NCBI GenBank assembly: GCA_003695105.1
Contig: RFIZ01000092.1
Coordinates: 1-5,372, forward strand
Source of the DNA: Fidelibacterota bacterium
GTDB lineage: Bacteria; Fidelibacterota; Marinisomatia; Marinisomatales; J089
Length of the DNA stretch: 5,372 bases
Direction: 5' to 3'
The position numbers and the translations under genes are program-made. This document shows, piece after piece, positions 1 to 5,372 of this stretch (position 1 is its first letter; every line of letters starts with the position of its first letter). The notes beneath the pieces were generated by a model. The model did no database searches and was not told the DNA's origin. It saw only the letters and a program-made list of their open reading frames with translations.

Positions 1-507
1 AAATACCCCAGCATCATTCTGAAGGGGGACCATTCGGTGGGCGAATTCTATTCCGTGGCCATGACCAACCACCGCCAGCAGGCGGACACCGGCACCAAGA
101 TGATCCACCTGGGACGAAACACGACCAGCACCATCCTATCCAAGGGCATCTCCGCCGGGGAAAGCCAGAATACCTACCGGGGCGGAGTGGCGGTCCATCC
201 CAAAGCCGATGGCGCCCGGAATTATTCCCAGTGCGATTCGATTCTGATCGGGGACCGCTGCGGGGCCCACACCTTCCCTTACATCGATATTCGCAATCCT
301 TCCGCCCATCTGGAGCACGAAGCCACGACCTCCAGCATCGGCGAGGACCAGATTTTTTACTGCAAGCAACGGGGACTGTCGGAAGAAATGGCCGTGTCCA
401 TGATCGTCAACGGTTTCTGCAAGGACGTCTTCGCCAAACTGCCCATGGAATTCGCCGTGGAAGCCCAGAAACTGATGGAAGTCAGTCTGGAAGGAGCGGT
501 GGGATGA
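1..507 (+). CDS. sufB: SufB, Fe-S cluster scaffold subunit (3' part only)
   Basis: This is the C-terminal 168 codons of SufB; the reading frame is open from base 1, so the gene begins outside the window. SufB (about 470-495 residues in full) forms the cytosolic SufBC2D complex and carries the site where the nascent Fe-S cluster is built. The part seen is the core beta-helix and C-terminal helical domain. Recognisable are the GTKMIHLGRNTTSTI and SKGISAG stretches, the QCDS motif whose Cys (232-234) corresponds to E. coli Cys405, the LEHEATTS motif corresponding to Glu432-His433-Glu434, and the terminal NGFCKDVF and EFAVEAQKL segments. All key residues in this part are present, so the protein looks functional. 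A 34-nt gap separates it from sufC. The GTG at 37 is an internal valine, not a start. Identification is very secure; only the N-terminus is unseen. Confidence 0.97.
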   Translation, partial: KYPSIILKGDHSVGEFYSVAMTNHRQQADTGTKMIHLGRNTTSTILSKGISAGESQNTYRGGVAVHPKADGARNYSQCDSILIGDRCGAHTFPYIDIRNPSAHLEHEATTSSIGEDQIFYCKQRGLSEEMAVSMIVNGFCKDVFAKLPMEFAVEAQKLMEVSLEGAVG

Positions 508-532
508 TCCGGGTCCCCCATTCAACCATTTC

Positions 533-537
533 AGGAG
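533..537 (+). promoter_or_regulatory. Ribosome binding site of sufC
   Basis: An AGGAG core lies four bases before the ATG at 542, in the short sufB-sufC gap. It is the clearest Shine-Dalgarno sequence in the suf genes here and fixes the sufC start, giving SufC its normal N-terminus. No promoter or terminator is visible in the 34-nt gap, so sufB and sufC are probably on one transcript. Confidence 0.7.
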
Positions 538-541
538 ACGT

Positions 542-1294
542 ATGACCCCCACACTTGTCATTGATCAGGTCCATGCCTCCGTGGACGGCCAGGAAATTCT
601 GAAAGGAATCAGCCTGGAGATCCGCCCGGGAGAAATGCATGCCATCATGGGCCGGAACGGGTCCGGGAAGAGCACCCTGGCTCACGTCCTGGCCGGAAAT
701 CCCCACTATGAAATCACCTCCGGCTCCATCCGTTACCGGGGAAAACCGCTGGAGCACCTGACCCCGGAGGAACGGGCCCAGGCCGGGATCTTCCTCAGTT
801 TTCAATACCCGGTGGTGATCCCCGGCGTGAACAACGCCTATTTTTTGCGCACGGCTCTGAATGCGGTCCGGAAAGCCCGGGGCGAATCGGAAATCGATGC
901 GGTGGAATTTTTGCAACTGGCCCGGGAAAAAATGGGCCGGCTGGAGATGGACAAATCCTACCTCAACCGGGCGGTGAACGAAGGGTTTTCCGGCGGGGAA
1001 AAGAAGCGCAATGAAATCCTGCAACTCCTTTTGCTGGAGCCCGCCTTCGCCATTCTGGACGAAACCGACTCCGGTCTGGATATCGACGCCCTGCGGATCA
1101 TCTCCGCAGGCGTCAACAGTCTCCGGGATTCCCGGCGTTCCTTTCTGGTCATCACCCATTACCAACGCCTGCTGAACTACATGCAGCCGGATGTGATTCA
1201 TGTCATGATCGACGGAAAAATCGTGAAGACCGGCGGCAAGGAACTGGCCCTCACCCTGGAAGAACAGGGATATTCATGGCTGGAAACCTCCTGA
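542..1294 (+). CDS. sufC: SufC, ABC-type ATPase of the SufBCD complex
   Basis: SufC is the soluble ATPase subunit that binds SufB and SufD and drives the conformational change needed for cluster assembly. The 250-residue product has the usual family length (about 250). Motifs in order: Walker A GRNGSGKST (37-45), Q-loop glutamine in FQYP (Q88), ABC signature FSGGEKKRNE (149-158), Walker B ILDETDSGLD with catalytic Glu174, and the H-loop His206 in ITHY. Lys155 and Glu174 match the E. coli Lys152-Glu171 salt-bridge pair, a SufC hallmark that separates it from transporter ATPases. The ATG at 542 has a good AGGAG site four bases upstream. The gene's 3' end overlaps sufD by 19 bp, consistent with coupled translation. 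No membrane segment is present, as expected. Nothing is missing or odd. Confidence 0.98.
   Translation: MTPTLVIDQVHASVDGQEILKGISLEIRPGEMHAIMGRNGSGKSTLAHVLAGNPHYEITSGSIRYRGKPLEHLTPEERAQAGIFLSFQYPVVIPGVNNAYFLRTALNAVRKARGESEIDAVEFLQLAREKMGRLEMDKSYLNRAVNEGFSGGEKKRNEILQLLLLEPAFAILDETDSGLDIDALRIISAGVNSLRDSRRSFLVITHYQRLLNYMQPDVIHVMIDGKIVKTGGKELALTLEEQGYSWLETS
1266..1270 (+). promoter_or_regulatory. Ribosome binding site of sufD, inside the sufC 3' end
   Basis: An AGGGA sequence lies five bases before the ATG at 1276 and is embedded in the last sufC codons. It supports the ATG at 1276 as the sufD start, and so the 19-bp overlap with sufC. Confidence 0.55.
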
Positions 1295-2496
1295 CGCCGA
1301 AAGCCGTCGCGGAACGGGTCCGCTCCCTGCCGGACCTGGCGAATCGGGTTCCGGTTCCGGACCTGTTGGACCGGATCCAACGCCAGGGTCTGCCCACTCT
1401 CCGGCAGGAGGAATGGCGCCACAATCGCCGGGTGTTCTTCCGGCCGGAAGACCTGGCCTGTCCTCCTCCGCCCCCGCCGGACCTCCCGCTCCGGCTCCCC
1501 TTCCGTCATGATGACTGGATCACCTATCCCATTCTGAACGGCTATCCCCTTTCTCCGGCGTCGCCCGAAATCACCTTTCAAACGCCCCCTGCCGAATCGG
1601 GAGCGGCCCGGGACGGATATCATACCCTCAACCGTCTCTTCACCCCGGGAGATCACGTCCTCCGCTTTTCTCCCCGGTCACCGATATCGAAGGTCTATGT
1701 CCCCTTGCTGAATGGCCACTGGGAGCAACTGACCTGTCCCGCCGTCGACATCCGGCTGGAAGAAGGGGCGACCGTGGATCTCTTTCTCCACCACCTCCCC
1801 GGCCGCGACGGGGTTTCCCTGCGCAACACCGCGGTGTCGATCCACCTGGGCCGGGGCGCCCGTCTTCGGCTCTTCACCCTGGATGAGACGGCCCCGGACG
1901 ATCAACATCTGACGACGATCCACATCGTTCAGGAAGGGGATTCCCACCTGGGCTGGGTGCTGGAACAGCTGACCGGGGGCCGCAGTCGTTGGGACCTGTC
2001 CCACCGGCTTCAGGGGGAAGGCGCCGAACTGGAGCTGGACGGACTGGGGCTCCTTTCCGGATCCGGGGAAGGAGATCTGCATTCGGTGATTACCCATCAC
2101 AGTCCTCACACCACCAGCCGCGAAACCGTCAAAAACATCCTACCGGAACGGTCCCACGGCATTTTCAACGGCAAAGTGATCGTGGATCCCGGCGCCGTGA
2201 AGACGGACGCCCGTCAGTCCAACCGCAACCTCCTGCTGTCTGCGGACGCCCGGATGCACTCCAATCCCCAGTTGGAGATTTATGCCGACGATGTACGGTG
2301 CTCCCATGGCTCCGCCACCGGCCAACTGGATCCCGACCAGCTCTTTTACCTCCGCTCCCGGGGCCTGACTCCGGACGAAAGCCGGTCTCTTCTCCTGACC
2401 GGGTTTGCGCGGGACATTCTGGATCGGCTTCCCTGGGAAGAAGTCCGGTCCTACAGCGAATCAACTCTCCATGCTTGGATGACAGACCTACCATGA
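1276..2496 (+). CDS. sufD: SufD, Fe-S cluster assembly scaffold subunit
   Basis: SufD is the SufB paralogue that completes the SufBC2D scaffold and is linked to iron acquisition for the new cluster. The product is 406 residues, within the family range (about 400-440). The N-terminal helical region contains PTLRQEEW (40-47), the counterpart of the usual R.EEWKYT motif. A divergent beta-helix core follows. The C-terminal part is highly typical: GIFNGKVIVDPGAVKTDARQ, then QSNRNLLLS, PQLEIYADDVRCSHGSATG and FYLRSRGL. His344 in CSHG (codon 2305-2307) corresponds to E. coli His360, which with SufB Cys405 forms the proposed cluster-building site. Odd feature: six prolines in a row at 63-68. The gene overlaps sufC by 19 bp and its TGA overlaps the sufT ATG (ATGA). 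The central region is too divergent to assign by eye, but the C-terminus separates SufD from SufB clearly. Confidence 0.96.
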   Translation: MAGNLLTPKAVAERVRSLPDLANRVPVPDLLDRIQRQGLPTLRQEEWRHNRRVFFRPEDLACPPPPPPDLPLRLPFRHDDWITYPILNGYPLSPASPEITFQTPPAESGAARDGYHTLNRLFTPGDHVLRFSPRSPISKVYVPLLNGHWEQLTCPAVDIRLEEGATVDLFLHHLPGRDGVSLRNTAVSIHLGRGARLRLFTLDETAPDDQHLTTIHIVQEGDSHLGWVLEQLTGGRSRWDLSHRLQGEGAELELDGLGLLSGSGEGDLHSVITHHSPHTTSRETVKNILPERSHGIFNGKVIVDPGAVKTDARQSNRNLLLSADARMHSNPQLEIYADDVRCSHGSATGQLDPDQLFYLRSRGLTPDESRSLLLTGFARDILDRLPWEEVRSYSESTLHAWMTDLP

Positions 2497-3050
2497 ATTC
2501 ACCCATCGACTCCAACCGCCTGATTCATCTGGAACGGGATGTGCTGGTCCATCTGGTCCCCTCCGGGGAACGGGTTACCCTGCTCAAGGGAGAACCGGTG
2601 CGCATTACCCAGGCTCTGGGCGGAACCTATACCATAGTTTGCAACGGCAATATGTATCAGCTGTCCGGCGCCGATGCCGACGCCCTGGGGCTGGAACCGG
2701 AAACCGCTCCGGCATCCGCCGACACTTCCCCCGGTGAATTCCGGGAATCGGCCGTCTGGGACCAGTTGCGCACCTGTTATGACCCCGAAATTCCCGTCAA
2801 CATCGTGGATCTGGGCCTGATTTATGACCTGACGATTCTCAACGGAACCAGGGGCGGCAAGATCGTTCACATCAAAATGACCCTGACGGCGCCGGGCTGC
2901 GGCATGGGCGGCGTCATTGCCGGCGATGCGGAACGGAAAGTCCGGGCCCTGCCCGGGGTGGAGGATGTCCTGGTGGAACTGGTCTGGGAACCGCAGTGGA
3001 ATCAGGAAATGATGACGGAGGCGGCCCGACTGCAACTGGGGCTGCTGTGA
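2493..3050 (+). CDS. sufT: SufT, MIP18/DUF59-family Fe-S maturation factor
   Basis: This 185-residue product matches the long SufT family, an auxiliary protein implicated in maturation of Fe-S proteins and commonly encoded beside sufBCDS. The N-terminal part (about 1-80) is the SufT-specific extension, followed by a MIP18-type domain (about 85-180). Visible motifs are DPEIPVNIVDLGLIYDL (97-113), MTLTAPGCGMG (129-139) with the conserved Cys136, PGVEDVLVELVWEPQWN (154-170) and the terminal EAARLQLG. The frame is open far upstream inside sufD (to 1989), but that stretch is out-of-frame sufD sequence. The ATG at 2493 overlaps the sufD stop as ATGA and yields the expected family length. The Shine-Dalgarno is weak, which fits translational coupling to sufD. 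The family assignment is secure; the exact biochemical role of SufT is not settled in general. Confidence 0.94.
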   Translation: MNSPIDSNRLIHLERDVLVHLVPSGERVTLLKGEPVRITQALGGTYTIVCNGNMYQLSGADADALGLEPETAPASADTSPGEFRESAVWDQLRTCYDPEIPVNIVDLGLIYDLTILNGTRGGKIVHIKMTLTAPGCGMGGVIAGDAERKVRALPGVEDVLVELVWEPQWNQEMMTEAARLQLGLL

Positions 3051-4270
3051 GTTCTGCGCCGGCCGGGTGCGGGAACTGCCGCCGGGATTTCCCCTTCTTT
3101 GCTGCCGACACTCCCAACCCCGTGTATCTGGACAACGCCGCCACTACCCAGAAACCCCGCTGTGTCCTGGATCGTCTCCAAACCTATTACCGGGAGGAAA
3201 ACGCCAATGTTCACCGGGGATTGTACGACCTCAGCTCCCGGGCCACCCAGGCCTACGAAGCGGTCCGGCAGAAGGTAGCCGACTGGCTTTCCGTACCGGA
3301 CAGCCACGCCGTCATTTTCACCCGGGGAACCACCGAATCCATCAACCTGGTGGCCTATTCCTGGGCCCGCCGCCGGCTCCAGCCCGGCGACGAAATTCTC
3401 TGCTCCGAAATGGAACACCACAGCAATCTGGTTCCGTGGCAACTGGCCGCCCGGGAAACGGGAGCCCGCCTGGCGCTGCTCCCTGTGACTTCCCAAGGGG
3501 AACTGGATCCATCAGCGCTTCAGGAGCCATTCACCGGACACACCCGTCTGCTGGCCCTGACACACCAGTCCAATGTCCTGGGGACCATCAATCCCATCGC
3601 CGACCTGATTCAGCGCGCCCGCCGGCGGGGAATCGTCACCGTGATCGATGCGGCCCAGTCCGTCCCTCACCTGCCCGTACGGGTGGATGAACTGGAGCCC
3701 GATTTTCTGGCTTTTTCCGGCCACAAAATGTTCGGTCCCACCGGGGTAGGCGTTCTGGTGGGCCGGAAAGAATTACTCGAAACCATGGACCCTTTTCTGG
3801 CCGGAGGCGAGATGATCCGGGACGTGGGGTTCACCACCGCCACCTGGAATGAAGTGCCCTATAAATTCGAAGCCGGCACACCCAACATCGCCCAGGTGAT
3901 CGGTTTGGGTGCGGCGGTGGATTTTCTGCAAGAACTGGGAATGGAATCTGTGCGAGCCTACGAGGAGACGCTGACGGAAGCCGTACTGGAATTGTTTCAG
4001 TCGCTGCCGGAAGCCACCCTGGTCGGCTCCGCCGCCCACCGGGGGCCGGTATTCAGTTTCGCCCTGAAGGACATTCATCCCCAGGACGCCCAATTCGTTC
4101 TCAATAAGGAAGGGATTGCCGTCCGGACCGGGCACCATTGCGCCCAGCCCCTGTTGAAAAAACTGGGGTACACCTCCCTGCTGCGAGCCAGCTTTTCCCT
4201 CTATAACACCCTGGATGACGTAACCGCCCTGAAACAGGGTCTTGAAAAGACGCTGCAATTCTTTTCCTGA
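3047..4270 (+). CDS. sufS: SufS, PLP-dependent cysteine desulfurase
   Basis: SufS takes sulfur from L-cysteine, leaving alanine and a persulfide on its own cysteine, and supplies it to the Suf scaffold. From the GTG at 3047 the protein has 407 residues. Motifs: VYLDNAATTQKP (26-37), NVHRGLYDLSSRAT, FTRGTTESINLVA, the PLP lysine Lys227 in SGHKMFGPTG (codon 3725-3727) and the catalytic Cys365 in RTGHHCAQP (codon 4139-4141), the pattern of SufS-type (class II) enzymes. E. coli SufS has Lys226, Cys364 and 406 residues, so this start reproduces the family numbering within one residue. The GTG also overlaps the sufT stop as GTGA, with GGGG five bases upstream. An in-frame GTG at 2996 would add 17 glycine-rich residues and overlap sufT by 55 bp; it is less likely. 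Unusual: a CGNC pair at residues 8-11. No SufE or SufU partner gene is visible in the window. Confidence 0.96.
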   Translation: MSSAPAGCGNCRRDFPFFAADTPNPVYLDNAATTQKPRCVLDRLQTYYREENANVHRGLYDLSSRATQAYEAVRQKVADWLSVPDSHAVIFTRGTTESINLVAYSWARRRLQPGDEILCSEMEHHSNLVPWQLAARETGARLALLPVTSQGELDPSALQEPFTGHTRLLALTHQSNVLGTINPIADLIQRARRRGIVTVIDAAQSVPHLPVRVDELEPDFLAFSGHKMFGPTGVGVLVGRKELLETMDPFLAGGEMIRDVGFTTATWNEVPYKFEAGTPNIAQVIGLGAAVDFLQELGMESVRAYEETLTEAVLELFQSLPEATLVGSAAHRGPVFSFALKDIHPQDAQFVLNKEGIAVRTGHHCAQPLLKKLGYTSLLRASFSLYNTLDDVTALKQGLEKTLQFFS

Positions 4271-4314
4271 ACATCCTTTCCCTTGAGTAACTTGTCCCCG
4301 TGGGAAAGTCGGAT

Positions 4315-4782
4315 ATGCATGCCAGAAAACGGGTCTCCTGGACCGAATATTTCATGAACATCGCCCGGGAAGTGGCCACCCGCTCCACCTGTGACCGCAA
4401 ACATGTGGGAGCGGTGATCGTCCGGGGAAAAACCATCCTGTCCACGGGATATAACGGCAGCATCCGGGGTTTGCCCCACTGCGACGAGGTAGGCCATGAA
4501 ATGGAGGACGGGCATTGCGTGCGCACGGTTCACGCCGAAGCCAACGCCATCGTCCAGGCGGCGCGGCACGGCGTCCGCATCGAAGACGCCGAAATTTACG
4601 TGACCGCTTCACCCTGCTACCATTGTTTCAAGCTGATCGCCAACGCCGGGATCAAAAAGATATATTACGGTGAATTCTATCGCGACGAACGGATCCTGCA
4701 CCACGCCCGGGAAGCCGGAATCGAACTGGTCACCATGTCCGGCGATCAGGAAGAGGAGCCTGACTCTTCGAACACCCGGTGA
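4315..4782 (+). CDS. dCMP deaminase, ComEB type
   Basis: This 155-residue cytosolic enzyme should convert dCMP to dUMP, the substrate of thymidylate synthase. The zinc-dependent deaminase signature is complete: His73 and catalytic Glu75 in VHAEANAI, and Cys101 and Cys104 in SPCYHCF. Family features of dCMP deaminases rather than cytidine or tRNA deaminases are the N-terminal SWTEYFM, RSTC (Cys26), VGAVIV, GYNGSIRGLPHC (45-56) and GHCVRTVHAE, all close to B. subtilis ComEB. The ATG at 4315 is chosen because ComEB-type proteins begin only a few residues before SW.QYFM and a GGGA lies nine bases upstream. An in-frame GTG at 4300 would add five residues and cannot be excluded. It follows sufS by 44 nt with no clear terminator and may be co-transcribed. 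The acidic C-terminal tail (EEEPDSSNTR) overlaps the convergent gene. No ComEA or ComEC gene is nearby, so a competence link is not supported. Confidence 0.92.
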   Translation: MHARKRVSWTEYFMNIAREVATRSTCDRKHVGAVIVRGKTILSTGYNGSIRGLPHCDEVGHEMEDGHCVRTVHAEANAIVQAARHGVRIEDAEIYVTASPCYHCFKLIANAGIKKIYYGEFYRDERILHHAREAGIELVTMSGDQEEEPDSSNTR

Positions 4783-5267
4783 TCGAAAAGACCCCGGGTC
4801 AGGGCCCGGTGGATCATCTTCCGGAAAGCCCTGATTTCAGTATAGGGATAAATGCGAAAATGGCGGGTCTCCCGCACGGCTTCCACCACCTTCCCGGGAC
4901 TGTCCTGGCGTAAAGATCGTCGCTGCACCGGGGCTTGCAGCCAGTCCTGATGCCAGGCCACCAGCACGGCCGTTTCATCGGAATCGCATTGAAGGGACAG
5001 GCCGATTTCATCCTTCTTGATTTTCCGTTCAAACTGCCACAGAGTTCGGTAGGCAAATCGGCCGGAGGTGAAATACCGATCCCGTTTTTCCCAGTCGAAC
5101 GCCACCCGTTTCCCGGTCCGGGTATGGACGATCACGCCGTCATCCCGGAAATTTTCCGTCTGGTAAATCTGCATCACCAGCGGCAATCGGTCCCGGACAC
5201 CATTGAACAGCTCCGTAAACGCCTTCAGGCTGGCTTCATGGGCGGGATACATGGACGGACGTTTCAT
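4746..5267 (-). CDS. Hypothetical protein, 173 residues, family not recognised
   Basis: I do not recognise this gene with certainty. It encodes 173 residues with no signal peptide or membrane segment, so a soluble protein is expected. It is rich in charged and aromatic residues. The apparent order is an N-terminal helix (about 10-37), beta-hairpin-like segments VIVHTRTGKRVAFDW (45-59), an FERKIKK segment (79-85), two strand-like stretches IGLSLQ and AVLVAWHQDW, then a basic C-terminal half. Asp58 followed by Glu80-x-Lys82 could be a PD-(D/E)XK-like nuclease arrangement, but this is pattern inference only. The ATG at 5267 is supported by AGGAGG ten bases upstream and an ATGA overlap with the preceding gene; the frame stays open upstream to the window edge, so a longer form is formally possible. 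It converges on the deaminase gene with a 37-bp overlap. Base composition resembles the neighbours, with no sign of recent transfer. Confidence 0.8.
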   Translation of the reverse strand: MKRPSMYPAHEASLKAFTELFNGVRDRLPLVMQIYQTENFRDDGVIVHTRTGKRVAFDWEKRDRYFTSGRFAYRTLWQFERKIKKDEIGLSLQCDSDETAVLVAWHQDWLQAPVQRRSLRQDSPGKVVEAVRETRHFRIYPYTEIRAFRKMIHRALTRGLFDHRVFEESGSSS

Positions 5268-5372
5268 GGCCGCAGATCCTCCTGACCGGATCCCTCCGGG
5301 CGGGCGATGGATTCCCAGGATTTGATTTTCGCGACGATATCTTCCCGGATCGTCTCCGGCGAAGTGGTGAAT
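5264..5372 (-). CDS. 3' end of an unidentified minus-strand gene
   Basis: The last 35 codons of a gene that begins beyond the right edge. The visible tail ends in EDLRP and contains a likely amphipathic helix, ETIREDIVAKIKSWE. All three minus-strand frames are open here, so the choice rests on two signs. This frame ends with a TGA overlapping the ATG of the 173-residue gene (ATGA), and by my count 25 of its 35 third codon positions are G or C, against 18 of 35 in the frame continuous with the 173-residue gene. The product cannot be identified from so short a tail. It is probably in one operon with the 173-residue gene. Confidence 0.6.
   Translation of the reverse strand, partial: FTTSPETIREDIVAKIKSWESIARPEGSGQEDLRP
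5278..5283 (-). promoter_or_regulatory. Ribosome binding site of the 173-residue gene
   Basis: On the minus strand this reads AGGAGG, a full consensus Shine-Dalgarno, ten bases before the ATG at 5267-5265. The spacing is a little long but usable. It lies inside the last codons of the upstream minus-strand gene and decides the start in a frame that is otherwise open to the window edge. Confidence 0.65.

Noticed and set aside
482..1201. Long minus-strand open frame (239 codons) opposite sufC.
   Set aside because: It is antisense to a complete, well-conserved SufC gene, and long antisense frames are common in GC-rich DNA. The same reasoning applies to the other minus-strand frames opposite sufB, sufD, sufT and sufS.
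1989..2492. Open frame continuous with sufT, which could suggest a 353-residue fusion protein.
   Set aside because: The stretch is sufD in another frame; its translation is Arg/Pro/Ser-rich with no family resemblance, and the ATGA-overlapping ATG at 2493 gives the normal SufT length.
4276..4308. Perfect 7-bp inverted repeat (CTTTCCC / GGGAAAG) with a 19-nt loop between sufS and the deaminase gene, its right arm covering the likely ribosome binding site.
   Set aside because: A repeat this short with so long a loop is expected several times by chance in 5 kb. There is no T-tract after it, so it is not a convincing terminator, and an RBS-sequestering role is unsupported.
4790..4809. GC-rich inverted repeats (GACCCCGGGTC and CCGGG/CCCGG) near the convergent gene ends, considered as a terminator.
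   Set aside because: They lie inside the coding sequence of the minus-strand gene, have no T-run on either strand, and such motifs are common at this GC content.
4935..5285. Plus-strand open frame of 116 codons opposite the 173-residue gene.
   Set aside because: The minus-strand gene has a consensus ribosome binding site, an ATGA-coupled upstream gene and protein-like composition; the plus-strand frame has no such support.
1..5372. Search by eye for CRISPR repeats, insertion sequences, tRNA or rRNA genes, attachment sites and riboswitches.
   Set aside because: No regularly spaced direct repeats, transposase motifs or cloverleaf-like sequences were seen, and coding density leaves almost no intergenic space.

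Overview
The window is a dense, GC-rich stretch (roughly 60% GC by eye) of bacterial chromosome. Its backbone is the 3' part of a SUF iron-sulfur cluster assembly operon on the + strand, in the order sufB (3' end only) - sufC - sufD - sufT - sufS. All five are confidently recognised from family motifs. The order, with sufB first and a SufT (MIP18/DUF59-type) gene between sufD and sufS, differs from the sufCDSUB order of Firmicutes and the sufABCDSE order of enterobacteria. It fits several GC-rich bacterial lineages, and the sequence does not allow a more specific taxonomic call. Nothing in the window suggests a plasmid, phage or mobile element.

Layout: 1-507, C-terminal part of SufB; 542-1294, SufC ATPase; 1276-2496, SufD; 2493-3050, SufT; 3047-4270, SufS cysteine desulfurase. 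After a 44-nt gap (4271-4314) comes a ComEB-type dCMP deaminase (4315-4782). Transcription then switches strand. A 173-residue protein of unknown function lies on the minus strand (4746-5267), its 3' end overlapping the deaminase gene tail-to-tail by 37 bp. Upstream of it, with an ATGA overlap, is the 3' end of another minus-strand gene (5264-5372) that runs off the window. There is no stretch over 300 bases without a gene; the largest gap is 44 nt.

How the genes work together: SufS removes sulfur from cysteine. The SufB-SufC2-SufD scaffold, driven by SufC ATP hydrolysis, assembles the nascent Fe-S cluster at the SufB/SufD interface. SufT is thought to help mature Fe-S proteins. The key catalytic and ligand residues are intact in every Suf protein that can be checked. 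Short overlaps (19, 4 and 4 bp) point to a single translationally coupled unit. A sulfur-transfer partner (SufE or SufU), an A-type carrier and a regulator (IscR/SufR/Rrf2) are not in the window; they may lie upstream of sufB or elsewhere.

Most of the window is a conventional housekeeping locus. The parts least explained by known biology are the minus-strand pair at the right end, especially the 173-residue protein, and an extra CxxC pair at the N-terminus of SufS.
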